Part shown: piece after piece, positions 1-12,744 of the stretch
How positions within the stretch are numbered: position 1 is the first letter of the stretch
How the letters are laid out: every line of letters starts with the position of its first letter
DNA from: Lumbricus terrestris
Lineage: Eukaryota > Annelida > Clitellata > Crassiclitellata > Lumbricidae
Assembly: GCA_949752735.1 (NCBI GenBank)
Contig: OX457037.1
Coordinates: forward strand, 33,356,956 to 33,420,955
Reading direction: 5' to 3'
Length of the DNA: 64,000 nt
Notes under the pieces: generated by a model
What the model was told of the DNA's origin: nothing
What the model saw: only the letters and a program-made list of their open reading frames with translations
Databases searched by the model: none
Translations under genes and position numbers: made by a program

Positions 1-394
1 GGCAGTACCCGTAGTTTTGGGAATTAAATCCTTGTCTTGCGTTGGAAATGCTCGCACTACCTTCAAGGGCAGTTCGATCATTTTCTTTATGCTGAATATA
101 TACATCAATTTCATTCATGGCAATTTGTTCATCATCACATCTGGACAGATGACAGACACCGACAGCATGCTAAACAGATATTCAGCACCATTATGACTGG
201 TGTGGAAATTCTTCATGAACAACCCTGGGAGTCTTTCACTGGGAGGAGGCTGAAGACCAATAGATGTAGCAATTTCTTAGCGATACAGGAGCGAAGTAAT
301 CACAGTATTTTCCAGAACTTGGCCATTCCGCGAGTTGTCCAACCAAGCAGTTCAATGAACCGGAACTATCCGCTTTGTCGCAGCCAATGTCAGT
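1..394 (-). other. presumed 3' UTR / downstream flank of the cadherin
   Basis: Continues the terminal exon past the stop. A 203-codon plus-strand frame here overlaps the antisense of the terminal exon and looks like a shadow. I see no other feature. Confidence 0.45.
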
Positions 395-618
395 TCATCT
401 TAACTGCTGCTGCAGCTGCTTTTGTATCTTCTGGATCGTTTCATCTTCGTCTGTTGCGTCTAAGGAGCTCAGAGACCCCGCTAAGCTTCCAGAACCCTCG
501 TAAGCATACTCTCGAACACTGTCATATGGAGGAGCGCGGACGTCATCATCCGCTTTCCAGAGACGATGTTTCAAGCAGGCAACTAGATCTGCATCATCAT
601 CATCAGCACATGGCAATC
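395..618 (-). CDS. cadherin exon 34 (terminal): catenin-binding region and stop
   Basis: Acceptor tcttttttag|GATTGC. Encodes LVACLKHRLWKADDDVRAPP, YDSVREYAYEGSGSLAGSLS and ends DEDETIQKIQKQLQQQLR-stop. The acidic Ser-rich beta-catenin-binding core is clear. The usual ending of classical cadherins (LNxWGPRFxKLADMYG) is absent in all three frames, so the tail end is either lineage-specific or altered. Sequence below 395 would be 3' UTR; no polyadenylation signal is visible in it. Confidence 0.92.
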
Positions 619-3600
619 CTAAAAAAGACAAATCAGCTTCCCTATTAAATTACTTATCATTGCACAGAATTCAGACATTTTAATGGATCCATAATTATGC
701 GTTACTTTAGTAGCTTAAATGATATCTGATTTCAAGTGGATTTGCATAAGTTTAAACTTTGCCAACCGTTGACGACTGTATATAGAATCGAAATTGTACA
801 GAATAAAATTGAATCAGGCCATGATCTTATGCTAGCCAACTTCAGAATGGTCTGGTGATTCTAGCTCTCACAATACAATGTAAAAAGTTTCTAGCTGTAA
901 TTTGTAGCTTGTTCTCTGTTTGGAATAGCCTCCCCCATTGACCTGAGTTCCCTTTCGTGGGACTTGTCTAACTCTTTATATAAACTACTCAAGACTTTCC
1001 TCTATGGCGTGCCTCAGTTCGGAGCGTCTCTGAATAGTTAACCTGAAAAGATGCTATATAAATTCATTGGATGAATCGATAGATAAATAGATAGATAGAC
1101 AGGTAGGTAGGTAGGTAGGTAGATAGACAGACAGATAAGAAAACGACTTCCCTCAAGGGGCTTGTCTGAAAGAAGAGATAATAAATACACAGCATAAAAA
1201 AATATCAGCACGAAAACCTGTGTCTTGATTAACGATTCTGCTTCTGATGACCACACCGTCACCATGACAACCGGTGCCAATTGGTTTCCTCAGTTTGTTT
1301 ATGTCGTAGACTTCCTGGTCCTCCTCTCCTGACACAGCAACACAAGTTACAACTGAATTCAATAAATAAAACTATTGGCATGATTATGATGGTGCCTAGT
1401 CATTTTCTAAACCAATGCCACAGGACTTGAAGACTAAAATATGCCAAGCCAGTTCTAATAGTTGAAACACCCTCATAAAATGGCCACCTATTGATTTAAA
1501 TACAACTTTTCTGCTTTAAAAAAATTTTTTGCACTAAAGCGCTAATGATAAAAAAGATAAACAAAGTGAAACTGAAAAATTTACATTTAGAAAAACCTAT
1601 AAAAAATCCATGTTCTTAATTTCCTGCCTGGCATCTGTCATGCTCTCAACCTAAGATTTAACCATGATCATTTCATTTTGCCCCTCCAGCAAATTATCTG
1701 CAGGCGCCCATGTACAATTCAAGTTAATTAATAGGTAGGTCTAGTACTGGAAACGATGTTCTTACCAACTCCCTCTTCGTCATAGTGAATGATGTTTTCG
1801 CGGACGTCATCGAACGGATCAACTCCGGATGTGTACGAATCCATCTGACGACGACGACAGCGAAATCGACCGTAAATAATCGAAACCAAGACGAGCACTA
1901 AAATCAAACGTAAACATCAACTGGTAATGTAAACAGAAACAGGCACAACCATACGTACATACATTCATTATGACAATGCATGCAACACTGAATCTTCTCA
2001 CATATCAAACTAATTGTTTTGTTCTTGAAATGACATCTTTCTATATTCAGCTTCCCGCAACATTGGTCTGTCCTATCTTAATTTAAAATTATATCAGACA
2101 ATTTATGCAGCTCCTTTTGAGGACCCCATACCAGCAAATGGTGTATATGATCAAACGATACTCTCACTCTCTCTGTCATATCCCACATCAGGAGAGTGTT
2201 GGGTTCTTTGGATGTTTTCATTGGCTGGCCACGACTTCAAAAAAAGATGCCCAGTTTGCATTCTATCTGTATCTACTTGTCCATTCATACCTACTTCTGG
2301 TTTTCATGACCTATCAGACTTTGAAAGCGGCACTTTGAATTAACAAAATTTTAAACTCAGATTTCACTTATGGAAAGAATCGCATGATGCCTTTTCCATG
2401 ATGATTCCAGCATTATATAAGCAATTACATCAGATCAGATTTTAACAAATTAAGATTTTCTATAAGCAATCTGCTGTTTGGTCAAATTATCTGCAAGAGA
2501 ACTGCACAGTTAATGGTTCCAGCAAAACTTAACAACGTCTCTTACTAATTGTAAGTCACTGTGGTGGTGCAGTGGGCAAGCAACTTGTGTGGAGTAAAAG
2601 ATTATATTATGCCATATGGCATATGCACAAAAGTTGACCAATGAAACTCAATCACTGGTTAATTCTTGACAGTCATGCTGCTAAGCAGCCTTTTCAACCA
2701 ATCCGCTTTCTTGCTACAGAACTGAGAAGAACCTATTTTTTAGAGCATGAATTAACACATACGCAATATGACCATGGCACAGATGATGATTGTGATGATG
2801 ATGGCACTTTTGGCAAATAATATGGAAGGTGTTCCCTGTCTCTCAGTGCAGTGCGACCCGCCGTAGCCACTTTGACAGCGACAGAAGTAGCCCTGATCTG
2901 TGTCGTGACAAGACCCGTGGTTGCAGACGCTGGCGCTCTCGTAACATTCGTTAATGTTTTCACACAGTTCAGTCAAGTCAATCCTGACAAGTCTCTTGCC
3001 CACTGGACATCTACAGCAGTTTGCGATTAGCAAAGAGACGTTATGTTTCACCGCAACCATAAGAACTATGCAATTCTTTTGCAGATATTTTATCCAAGAT
3101 GGCAAGTTCAGTTCGGTGGAACAGGAGTGACAGGACTCTCGGCCAGAGCTAAATAATCTGAAGTTTTTATCTTCTGAGCCATTAACATTGTAGCAGGCAA
3201 TGTAGGAAAACATAAGATTAAAATGAGACTTTTTAACCTAATCGGCTAAGTGAAGTTCAATAGAAGAAGTTGCTCAATTCTTAGTCACAATCCAATTGAA
3301 GCGCACATTGCAGGCTAACATTAATAAGGTTAAAAATTAGATGCTGTTCATTTTGTGGACACAGGCCTCTGAGAATGCAGAGTATTAAAAACATGTTTAA
3401 CCTAAGAAGTTGCACAGTTTTTAGTCAGCAATCAATTGCGAAAATCAATTGAGAAAGAGACTGATCACTCGCCTGCACTCAGCGCGTCTCCAAAGGTCAA
3501 TACACTGCAGGCCAGCGGCACAACTCAGACCCTTCGGCCAGTTACAGACTTCAGACAGACAGCCATCAACAATGTTCTGACTCCTTATCAGATATTCGGC

Positions 3601-6600
3601 TGCATTGCTCTCTTTGTTCTGAGTCACATCCATTGGAAACCATTGACCATTAAATCGGATATCTCTCATGCAACCTGGAAGAAAAATAAACTAAAACTGG
3701 TTTCTGACTTTTAGCTCAGCAAAGACCACAAAGACCAGCAAAGACTCAAAAACGTTAGGAGAGGTTGCCAGTATTAACCTGAAAGCATCACTACTAATCT
3801 TCCGGTGACTTTTGTTGATAATACTGTGCACAGAATCCCCACAGCACTATGCAGCCTGCAGTATATATTCGTTCAATTCAAAGCAAGACAAATCCAGGTG
3901 ACATACCACACCAGGTTACAGGTCAGAGATGTAAAATAAAACAGAGAAGTAATAATACAGTTTAAAGAACAGCAAGTCTGTACCTGTACTTAAATTGAAT
4001 TTTATGCACAACACTTCCACTATGCAATTGTGCATAGAACCCATACTTTGGAATTATTTTTAACAGAAAATCGTAAATGTTCCCTTGGAAGCAGCTTGAT
4101 AAATATTTACACCTGTTCTCATGCTTCAGCACCTCTCAGCAGATGTTACGAGGCAATACATAAATGTTGAGATACATACGTACACACGTATAATTATGTA
4201 AATTGCTCAACTGTCCATCAATACATTCAAAACAAGTATGTTTGGTTCACCACCAGAATACAGAAAGTAAAAATCTTCTTACGCAAACAGAGACTACAAA
4301 TGCAAACAGATTTTGCACAAACAAAGTTCGAACATATAACTCATTATCAGGTGTTGTCTTATCATCTACCATTCACTCAGTTAATTAGTAATAATTTTTG
4401 TGGTATGTTATACCTTGAAACCCAATCAGTTTCAAATGCTATAAGAATTGTTATTTTAATTAAAAACTAAAGTTTTCAAAGTCTAGAAAGCAACGAATGG
4501 AAAACTGGACTCTTTACTATTTTCAAGGTCATAGTCAACCAAAGGAGGGTCTCTGGATGATGGAAATCTTGCTTCTCCACCAGCAAAGAGACTCCGTTGG
4601 CTGACATGGATTTCCAGATGACCACCAGGAATTCCAAACGACTGGTTAAAGTTGATGCCTTCCCCGCTGTCGAGCTGAAGCTGGACCCACTGACCAACAC
4701 GGTGGACACTGGCGCTGTGCCAAATGCCGTCCGATACATTTGCTCTAAGCAGGACCACCTGCTGCTCTCCACACCCAAGGTTGTAACGAAAGCGAAGATG
4801 ATAGTCATGTATCTAGCGAATGAACACAACTTGTGCAATACCAAACATCAATTCAAATTTAATTAAGTCACTTCAGCGTTAACTTCGAAAAAGCAAAAAA
4901 GACCAAACAGATTGCTATTATATATATATATATATATATGTATTTATCAATATTGGAAAAATTCCTACAATGCTGCTTTAATCTGAGTCTTTGCTCAGAC
5001 TCAGGTTATCACATACAAACAAAAAGCACGCTTAATACAACAGACCCTACCCATCATGCGATTCGTTTAAAACAGCAGCTGTCTAAGCTTGATCTGATTC
5101 ACCTCTCTGCTGAATTTCCCGACTATACTTTCTCCACCTCAGTCCGTGACCTTGGTGTTGTGCTAGACCAGGAACTTACTTTTGTACCTCACATTAATCG
5201 TCTCAGTCGCTCCTGTTTCTATCAGCTGCGCCAGCTTCGCACTGTCGCTCGCTCTCTCTCAACTGGTGCTGCAACTACGCTTGTACATTCCTTTGTCTCA
5301 GCTCGTCTTGACTATTGCCTATCCCTTTATGCTGGTTTACCATCTGGTCGATTATCTTCTCTTGACCGTATTCTGCGCGCTGCAGCACGCCTCATTGGTC
5401 ATCTGCCCAAATTTGGTCATGTTACAAATTACATGCTGGAGGTTCTGCATTGGCTCCCAGTCCGTCAGCGCATCGAATACAGAATCTCGTCCTTAATATG
5501 GCGCTGCCAGCTAGGTCTTGCTCCATCTTACCTACTCGATCTTTGTCGGCCTGTGTTAAGTGCTCGGACTGGTCGGTCCCTACGCTCGGCTGTTAGGGAA
5601 GTACTCTTTGTCCCATTTGCTCGTACCTCCATCATGCAGAGTCGTGCTTTTTCTGTGGTTGGCCCAGTGGTATGGAATGCCCTCCCACTTGAGCTGCGCC
5701 TGTTCCCTAGATCACTCTCTGACACATTCTATAAGCACTTAAAAACTGTTCTGTTTGTCCGTACTGGAGTCGGGAGCGCCTCTGAGTAGTTTCCTTGAAG
5801 AGGCGCTATAAAAATACTTGAATGAATGAATGAATGAAAACAAAGTCTGACAAAACATGAACATTCATCATGCACATTGCACAGGCTGCCACATTTGGTT
5901 AGCCTAGGCTTTAGACAATGACCTGAACATATAGCACAAGCTAATCATAAGGAAATAGATTGCAAAGACAGTATTATTAGGATGTTCCAGTATAAGAAAT
6001 TTGTATGAATAAACCACTCTGTAGATGTGCTTTAAATGAACTGCCAGTATACTTTCTTCAAACCTTCACATGATTGTAATTACACTAAATACCTCTAGGA
6101 CGATGTATTCAGATTTCTGAGCATTCTGTGCCTTGAACAATAACCCAAACTCGCGTCGCGTGCGAAACATCAGCTGGATGTCCGTTCGATGAGCTCCTTT
6201 CTTGTCGAGATTGGCGTAGAATTTGTCTTTGAAATCCCACTGAATGAAACTGTGCTGGCGAAAATCTCTGATCGGTGCCTCTGCAAATGCATATTTAAAA
6301 AATGCTCTTTATGGTAGCAGTTGGGTGATTATTATTTAAGTAAGGTGATTAATAAGTTATCATCATTTCGTAATTTTTATTTAATTTTATTTTTATTTAT
6401 TTCTGCATTTCTATAGTGCCTCTTCAAGCTCTTTACTCAGAGGCGCTCCCGACTACAGCGCAGACACTGCATCGGAGTTCAACGCTGAAACGTCTGAGCA
6501 ATTGCGAGTGAAGGACTTGTTCAAGGTCCCTACATGGCAGCTTGAGGTGGATTCAAGCCTCCGACTTCAAGACACCAACGCCACCACTACACCACCACGC

Positions 6601-9600
6601 CCCACAAAAGTAAAGTGCTTAATAAGTTATCATCATTTCATAAGTAAAGTGATTATGAGTTATCATCATGGGTGCCAAACATGGAGGCACGAGTGGGGCA
6701 CTTGTTCCCCCCCCACTGGAAAATTGACTCCTATGTTTTAACTAATAATTTGCGGAGTTTAATCAATTTACTAAAAGCACTAAATGATGCAATTAATCCA
6801 CAAAGTGAAACTGAGACATTTACAATTATAAACCTCTATGAAAAATACCAATGCTCTTAATTTCCTACTTTGCATTTTAGCTTTTGCAGCCTTTTTGCTA
6901 AAAGATTCAGACTCGACCGTTGCATTTTGCCCCTCCTGCAAAAATTTCTGTAGGTGCCCATGGTTAGCATAACTTCATAAGCAAAGTGATTAATAAATAA
7001 TCATCAGTTCAGTAGATTAGCATTGAAAGTTAATTGTAGAATGTGTTCTTTTCACACCATTATCAATTCATGAATTCAACCAATATACAAGAAAAATACA
7101 GAAGCTATGAAAAATTCCCTGAATTAAATGTTAACACTACAAAGTAAATGTCCATTAATTTTGTAGTCTTAAAAAAATTCTGAGATCACAATAACATTTG
7201 CTATCACCTGATAGGATTTTGAATCGATAATTCTACATATTTAATTTAAGCCACAAAGTTGGATTATATCAAAGCAAATTTCTAAGAAATCCACAAAGTT
7301 ATAAATATATTGTGTTATAAACAAAGCAAAAGCAAAATATCAAGAACGTTGCCAATACCGCAACAAAAAAGAGTAAAATCCATCTTTTTCATTATCTAAA
7401 TAAACTATCTATAGCCACGAAGCAAAACTAAAATGCCTATAGTGGAGCTCACCAACACTGCACTGGCTTCCTGTCCATCCTGGGTTACAGATGCAGTAAC
7501 GTGTATCACGAAAAGTACCAACACACTTTCCGTTGATGCCACAATTTGTTTGGACTGTCGTCGGTTCCTCACTGGAACTGTCATCTCGTCTTCTGCAGCT
7601 CCAGTCTTCCCTCTGGCAACCATCCTCCGTACCCCTCGCTTCTCCAACGTTACCAATGTGCAAGTCATACAACTGCAAAGTTGTATAAGCAAAAGCGGAA
7701 ATGTAAACAAGGAACATTAAGTTAACGATGATGAAAAATGAAGATGACGATAGCAGTGATGACGGAAAAATTAAGACAGAATCATTACTGAAATGGTAAA
7801 TTGAAGTTTATGGTTCTTAAACAGATAAATGGTGATGCCATGACAGAAATTATGATTACTTCCTGTCAAAAAAATCCATGGTTTCCAAGCAACTTGATGG
7901 GAAATGTGCTGCAGAAGGAAGACAGGTTTTATTCATTCTGTGGAGGTAGACTCAATAAGAGCGCAGCACAAATCTCTGATTGTGTCACCTTACCCAAACC
8001 AAATGGCTAAGCTGAGAATAACTACACAAAGACAAAGAGTGCAAAAACAGAGAATAAACGAAAATAAGGTCCCAACAAATCCATGTAACAAACATTTTGA
8101 AACCGTAGTGAAATAGACGCCACCTGCCTTTCCATTATGAATCAGGTTTTTGATGCAGCCGTTGAATCCATCCAGCGGGACATTTGCTGGAAAAGGAATG
8201 TCAACAACAGTTCGACCACCAAGTTGAAGTGGAGTGGTAACGGAAAGATAGACGTCTTCTCCTGGAGTCTCACTTGTCGCTTCACACGCTCGTCTGTCTT
8301 CATACGACGTCTGGTCATTCTCGTTCTCTGTTATCTTCGCATTCTCACATTCGTCAACCACCAAGCGGATATGCTGAACAGCAAAGCATGTATTCATTCA
8401 TTCATTCGGACATTTATATAGCGCTCCTTCAAGAAAAAAAACTACTCAGAGGCGCTCCCGACTCCAGCACGCCCAAAAAGAACAGCTTAGTAAGGAAGGA
8501 TCCTGGTAGAGTCCCAGGGTGTAGGCGTAGCTCAAAAGAAAGGCCATTCCAAACCGCTGGGCCAACCACAGAAAAAGCTCGTATGTGTAATGGATATTTA
8601 TATAGCGACCTACAATAACCTCATGAAGGCGCATACACATATCTCACCTGTCAGGCAGCACAACTATTGGTTATTGCAACTTCCAATGGAAATGAGCGCC
8701 TCTGAGTAGTTCCCCTGACGAGGAAGAGGCGTTATACAAATTCTTGGACTGAATGAAAAATTAACAGTATTATCACAGGCTCTAGAACAATAACTTCTAG
8801 ACAATAACCACTCGGTCAATAACCCAGACAAATAGACAATAACCACCATGGCACGCTTTGTTTTGGTAACGCTGCTACAATATTTTTCTAGACTTTTGCT
8901 GGGTGCACAGTGCTTAGTGCTTTCTACTGGGACTTCCTCTCCTCCCCCCCACGGGCAAGAGATTTCACACCACCCCATGGCAAGAGGATGAAGACTCATA
9001 AACATACGTTTTCTATGCCTTACTTCAGTTATGATTCCTACAGCCTATCCATGCACCCGACAATCTTCCCATCTTGACATTTGCAAGACAGCACAAGTTT
9101 TTTGTCCAGTCTCAGACTTTGTAACTCGTTTACTCTATAGCAGTGCCGATGTCGATTCTGCTAAAGTTGCTTTCTCTTAGATAACAGTTGAATACATATC
9201 TTATCTAGACTACACTATTCTGTGGGATGTCACTTTATTGCGGAGGGGATGCCACTGTATTGCGGAGGGGTAACTGTCCCAAGTTCAACCAGCGTAAAGG
9301 TGGCAGTTGATGTGATCTGTGAAATAATACGGGACAAATCTTCCTGGGAATAAAAATGTCTTTCCATACTTTACCTTTGCCGCTCATTTTAAATGGTTAA
9401 ATCCATTTAGCAGTGCTTTTGGTTCCATTTGCACGAGCCACAACTATACAGAATCGAACCTTTCCCATGGTGGGCCCAGTATTCTGGAACAGGCTACCAC
9501 AGGACTGTGACAGGAGCTATGTTTGCTTCCTGGGCTTTCACTGAAACATGTTTTATTCAACTCAAAACTATACTTTTTTGCATGCTAGAGTTGGAAGAAT

Positions 9601-12600
9601 TTCTGAGTAGTCCCCCTTGAAGAGGCGACATAGGAATTCTTGAATGAATGAATGAATGAATGAATTCATACTTTGCCATTTCTGATGACATCCACTTTGT
9701 GCCAGAGTCCGTCGTTCAGCTTCTCGAGACGAACATAACCCTGCTTATCTCGACCGTCAACCGTTAACTTCGCCTCCCCAGACCCATGGTTTATCCGCAG
9801 AAACGGGTAACCATTGCGAAGCTCCAGAATCATGAAGTCCTCTGGTTCCCTGTCTTGCAGTTCTTTCATCGGACCATTGTACAGAATCAGTCCGTTCTCT
9901 TTCAGCGTCACGAACTCAAGGCTCGTATGGCTCTGCTCACATTGTGTCAGTGGCTCGAACCACGCCCATCCGTTTCCGTGGAAACTGTGTCTCGTTTGCT
10001 GACATCGAGGTCCGTCGAAGCCTTCTTGACAATGACATCTAAAATATTGACAAACATAAGGGTAAAAAAATACGTATGCTCAGATGCATAGGCATACAGA
10101 AGATTTCAGCAGTGGGGAGGGGGGCAAAGATTTAACTTCTGCCCGAAAAATAAATCCTGAAATCTCGTGAAAAATATTACTTTTTCGCAGAAAAAAGTTG
10201 ACGACTTTTTTTAGTCATTTCCCGGTCTGCTTGCCTGAAAAACAGACTTGCCCGAAAAGTTGATGACCTTTTTTTAGTCATTTCCCGGTCTGCTTGCCCG
10301 AAAAAGAGTTTTTGCCCAAAATTTGGGGTGGCATTTGCCCCTCTGAACTCCCGCCTCGTACTCCTATGCTCAGATGTGCATAGTACATGTGAACATGTAT
10401 ACATACGTATGCATAAATGCAGTGTACGTACATTTAGAAAGTTAACCATGAGCTGATGCTTTCAACAGGACTATTTATTTCTTTAAACTCGTCATCAAAG
10501 GATAACCTATGAAAAGGAAACACTAGAAGACTACTTTCAAACAAAAAACCCCACCCTAATACGGGGTAATGACAAGAGATAAATCAATAGAAATAATTAT
10601 GCTCATGATACAAAATGCTTATGACACAAATGCTTATGATACAAAATTCTTATAATACAAAATACTTTTTATTCAAAATAATTGCACTTAAAATGGCTCT
10701 CTTCTCAAAATTCAGAAACGTGCATAAGGTCGTATAACAGAGCAACAATGTCACTGAGAAATTCTGCTCAAACTACCTTTAAGATTGACCCTTTCAGTGG
10801 AGGCTCAAACCTTAACCAATCAGCCACTTGATACAAGAGAAAAGTACATCATTAGCAAAAAATTAGAGGATTATTAGCACCAATATTGCTTATGTTTTAC
10901 TAACAATCATCAGCTGATACTCACTCAATTTTCTGTCGTCCCTGTTGCAGACAGGTCCCTCCGTTAAGGCAGCTATTTGGTAGGCAGTCGACCTCACCAC
11001 TCCCATGATCCTCTCTGCTGTTGCCGACGACTTCGATGGCACAGCGACACTCCGCCTTGATGTAGGTCATGACCCCAAGGAGTGACGTGTCGTTGGTGTT
11101 AATGAGAAGTGGCTGTGAAGTGGTGAGAAGGCGGTTGGAACAGCCATTGCTTTCACACAGTTTGTTAAGGCACTCGTCAATTGGTACTACAACCTTCCAC
11201 GCATTCAGTAAGACCTCAAGCTAAGAAAGAAATGAAACACACGCACACACAGCATGGATTAATTCAAATACCTGTCATGCGCAACCAGCATGAAATAGCA
11301 TGAGAGGTTACAACTAAATGGTTGGCCTATGTCCCCCAAACAATTTGTTAAGAGGAAACCCATAGAAGTGACCAGCAACTAATGTGATTCCCGGGCATTC
11401 CCACACCACATTCAAGGATCTCCAGATTCGTTCATTCGCTGATCTAAGATTGAAGTGTAGTTTTAAAAAGGCCATCACGTACTCAGCGACAATAAGTCTA
11501 GAATCGGAAATGCTACGAGTCAGGAGTCTAAGACTAGCAAATAGACTTTAACACTAAGTCATAAGAAGACTAGAAATTTCTTTTGTGGCTTAGTCAAGGG
11601 TATACGAGAGATGATTGCTTGAATTTTAGCTGGCACTTTTAAAATCACCAATACTTAAAGATATAGAAACTTTAATCTGCCTTTAACATCAAAAGAATAA
11701 GAGCAGAAAACTAAAGCTTAATTACAAAAAAGTGGTTTATTTGACAGTACAGAACAAAAAATTACGAACTGGTTAGTAGAACTTATGGGATCTTTCAAAC
11801 AGTTACATTATCAGTTGCAGCTTTGATTTGAGATATCATCTACTCTGAAATGCTTCTTTCAATTCTAGTATCATAGGTGGCAGCACAAGTTAGCCACTGT
11901 CTCTTAGAAGAACGCTGCTTAACACTTTAATACTGAGATGGTAGCAAATGGTATGGGAAATCCTATACCCTCCGGCATTAAAGGGCTGAGAGTTCGATTT
12001 AAAATTCTCACCTCGTTCCGAAAGAGAGCAAGAATTCCATTGAGTTTTATGCTTTGCAAGTATGAGGTGCTTTCCCGTGCCGAGTATCGCACGTCAACCG
12101 TCCTTGGCAGCGTGGGATGATTCATGACGGTAAAGATATCAACATTAAGCAGTGGGATGTCCAGCTTTTTTGCCACAGTCATCCGAAGCAAGTCGTACTT
12201 GCTCCAGCCGTAGTCAGTGGGAGTTGGTCCAGTCTTCGGACGACTCACGAAGGCCTCAGCAGTCAAGCCTATGCAGCAACAGCAGACATGGAAAAGAATC
12301 AACAGTAATAACATGATTAATAGAAAATATACTAATTTATGATAACATTCATCATAATAAGTGATAAGCAGTGCGCTTTGAATGCCACCAGCAACCCTGT
12401 GAATCAGGCAAGATTGGTGACTGCTCACTCATGCATTTGCCCTTCGTACTGGAACAGTCTTCCAATAACAATTCGCAACATTGCACTGAATGCATCTCCG
12501 GAAATCTCTTAAATCGCATCTGTTTAGATCTGATACAATAAGCACCTTCATACGATTCTTGTTAAGGCGCTATATAAATGGCCATATACATACACACATA

Positions 12601-12713
12601 CATACATACATAAATACAGACATACATACATACATACATACATACATACAATGTAAGTATGTATGTCATACATACATACATACATACATACATACATACA
12701 TACATACATACAT

Positions 12714-12744
<31 letters not shown>

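Noticed and set aside
37..648. 203-codon plus-strand frame
   Set aside because: Overlaps the antisense of the terminal cadherin exon, whose minus-strand frame is clearly conserved; a shadow frame.
4597..4866. 89-codon plus-strand frame
   Set aside because: Antisense of LamG 2 exon 29; a shadow frame.
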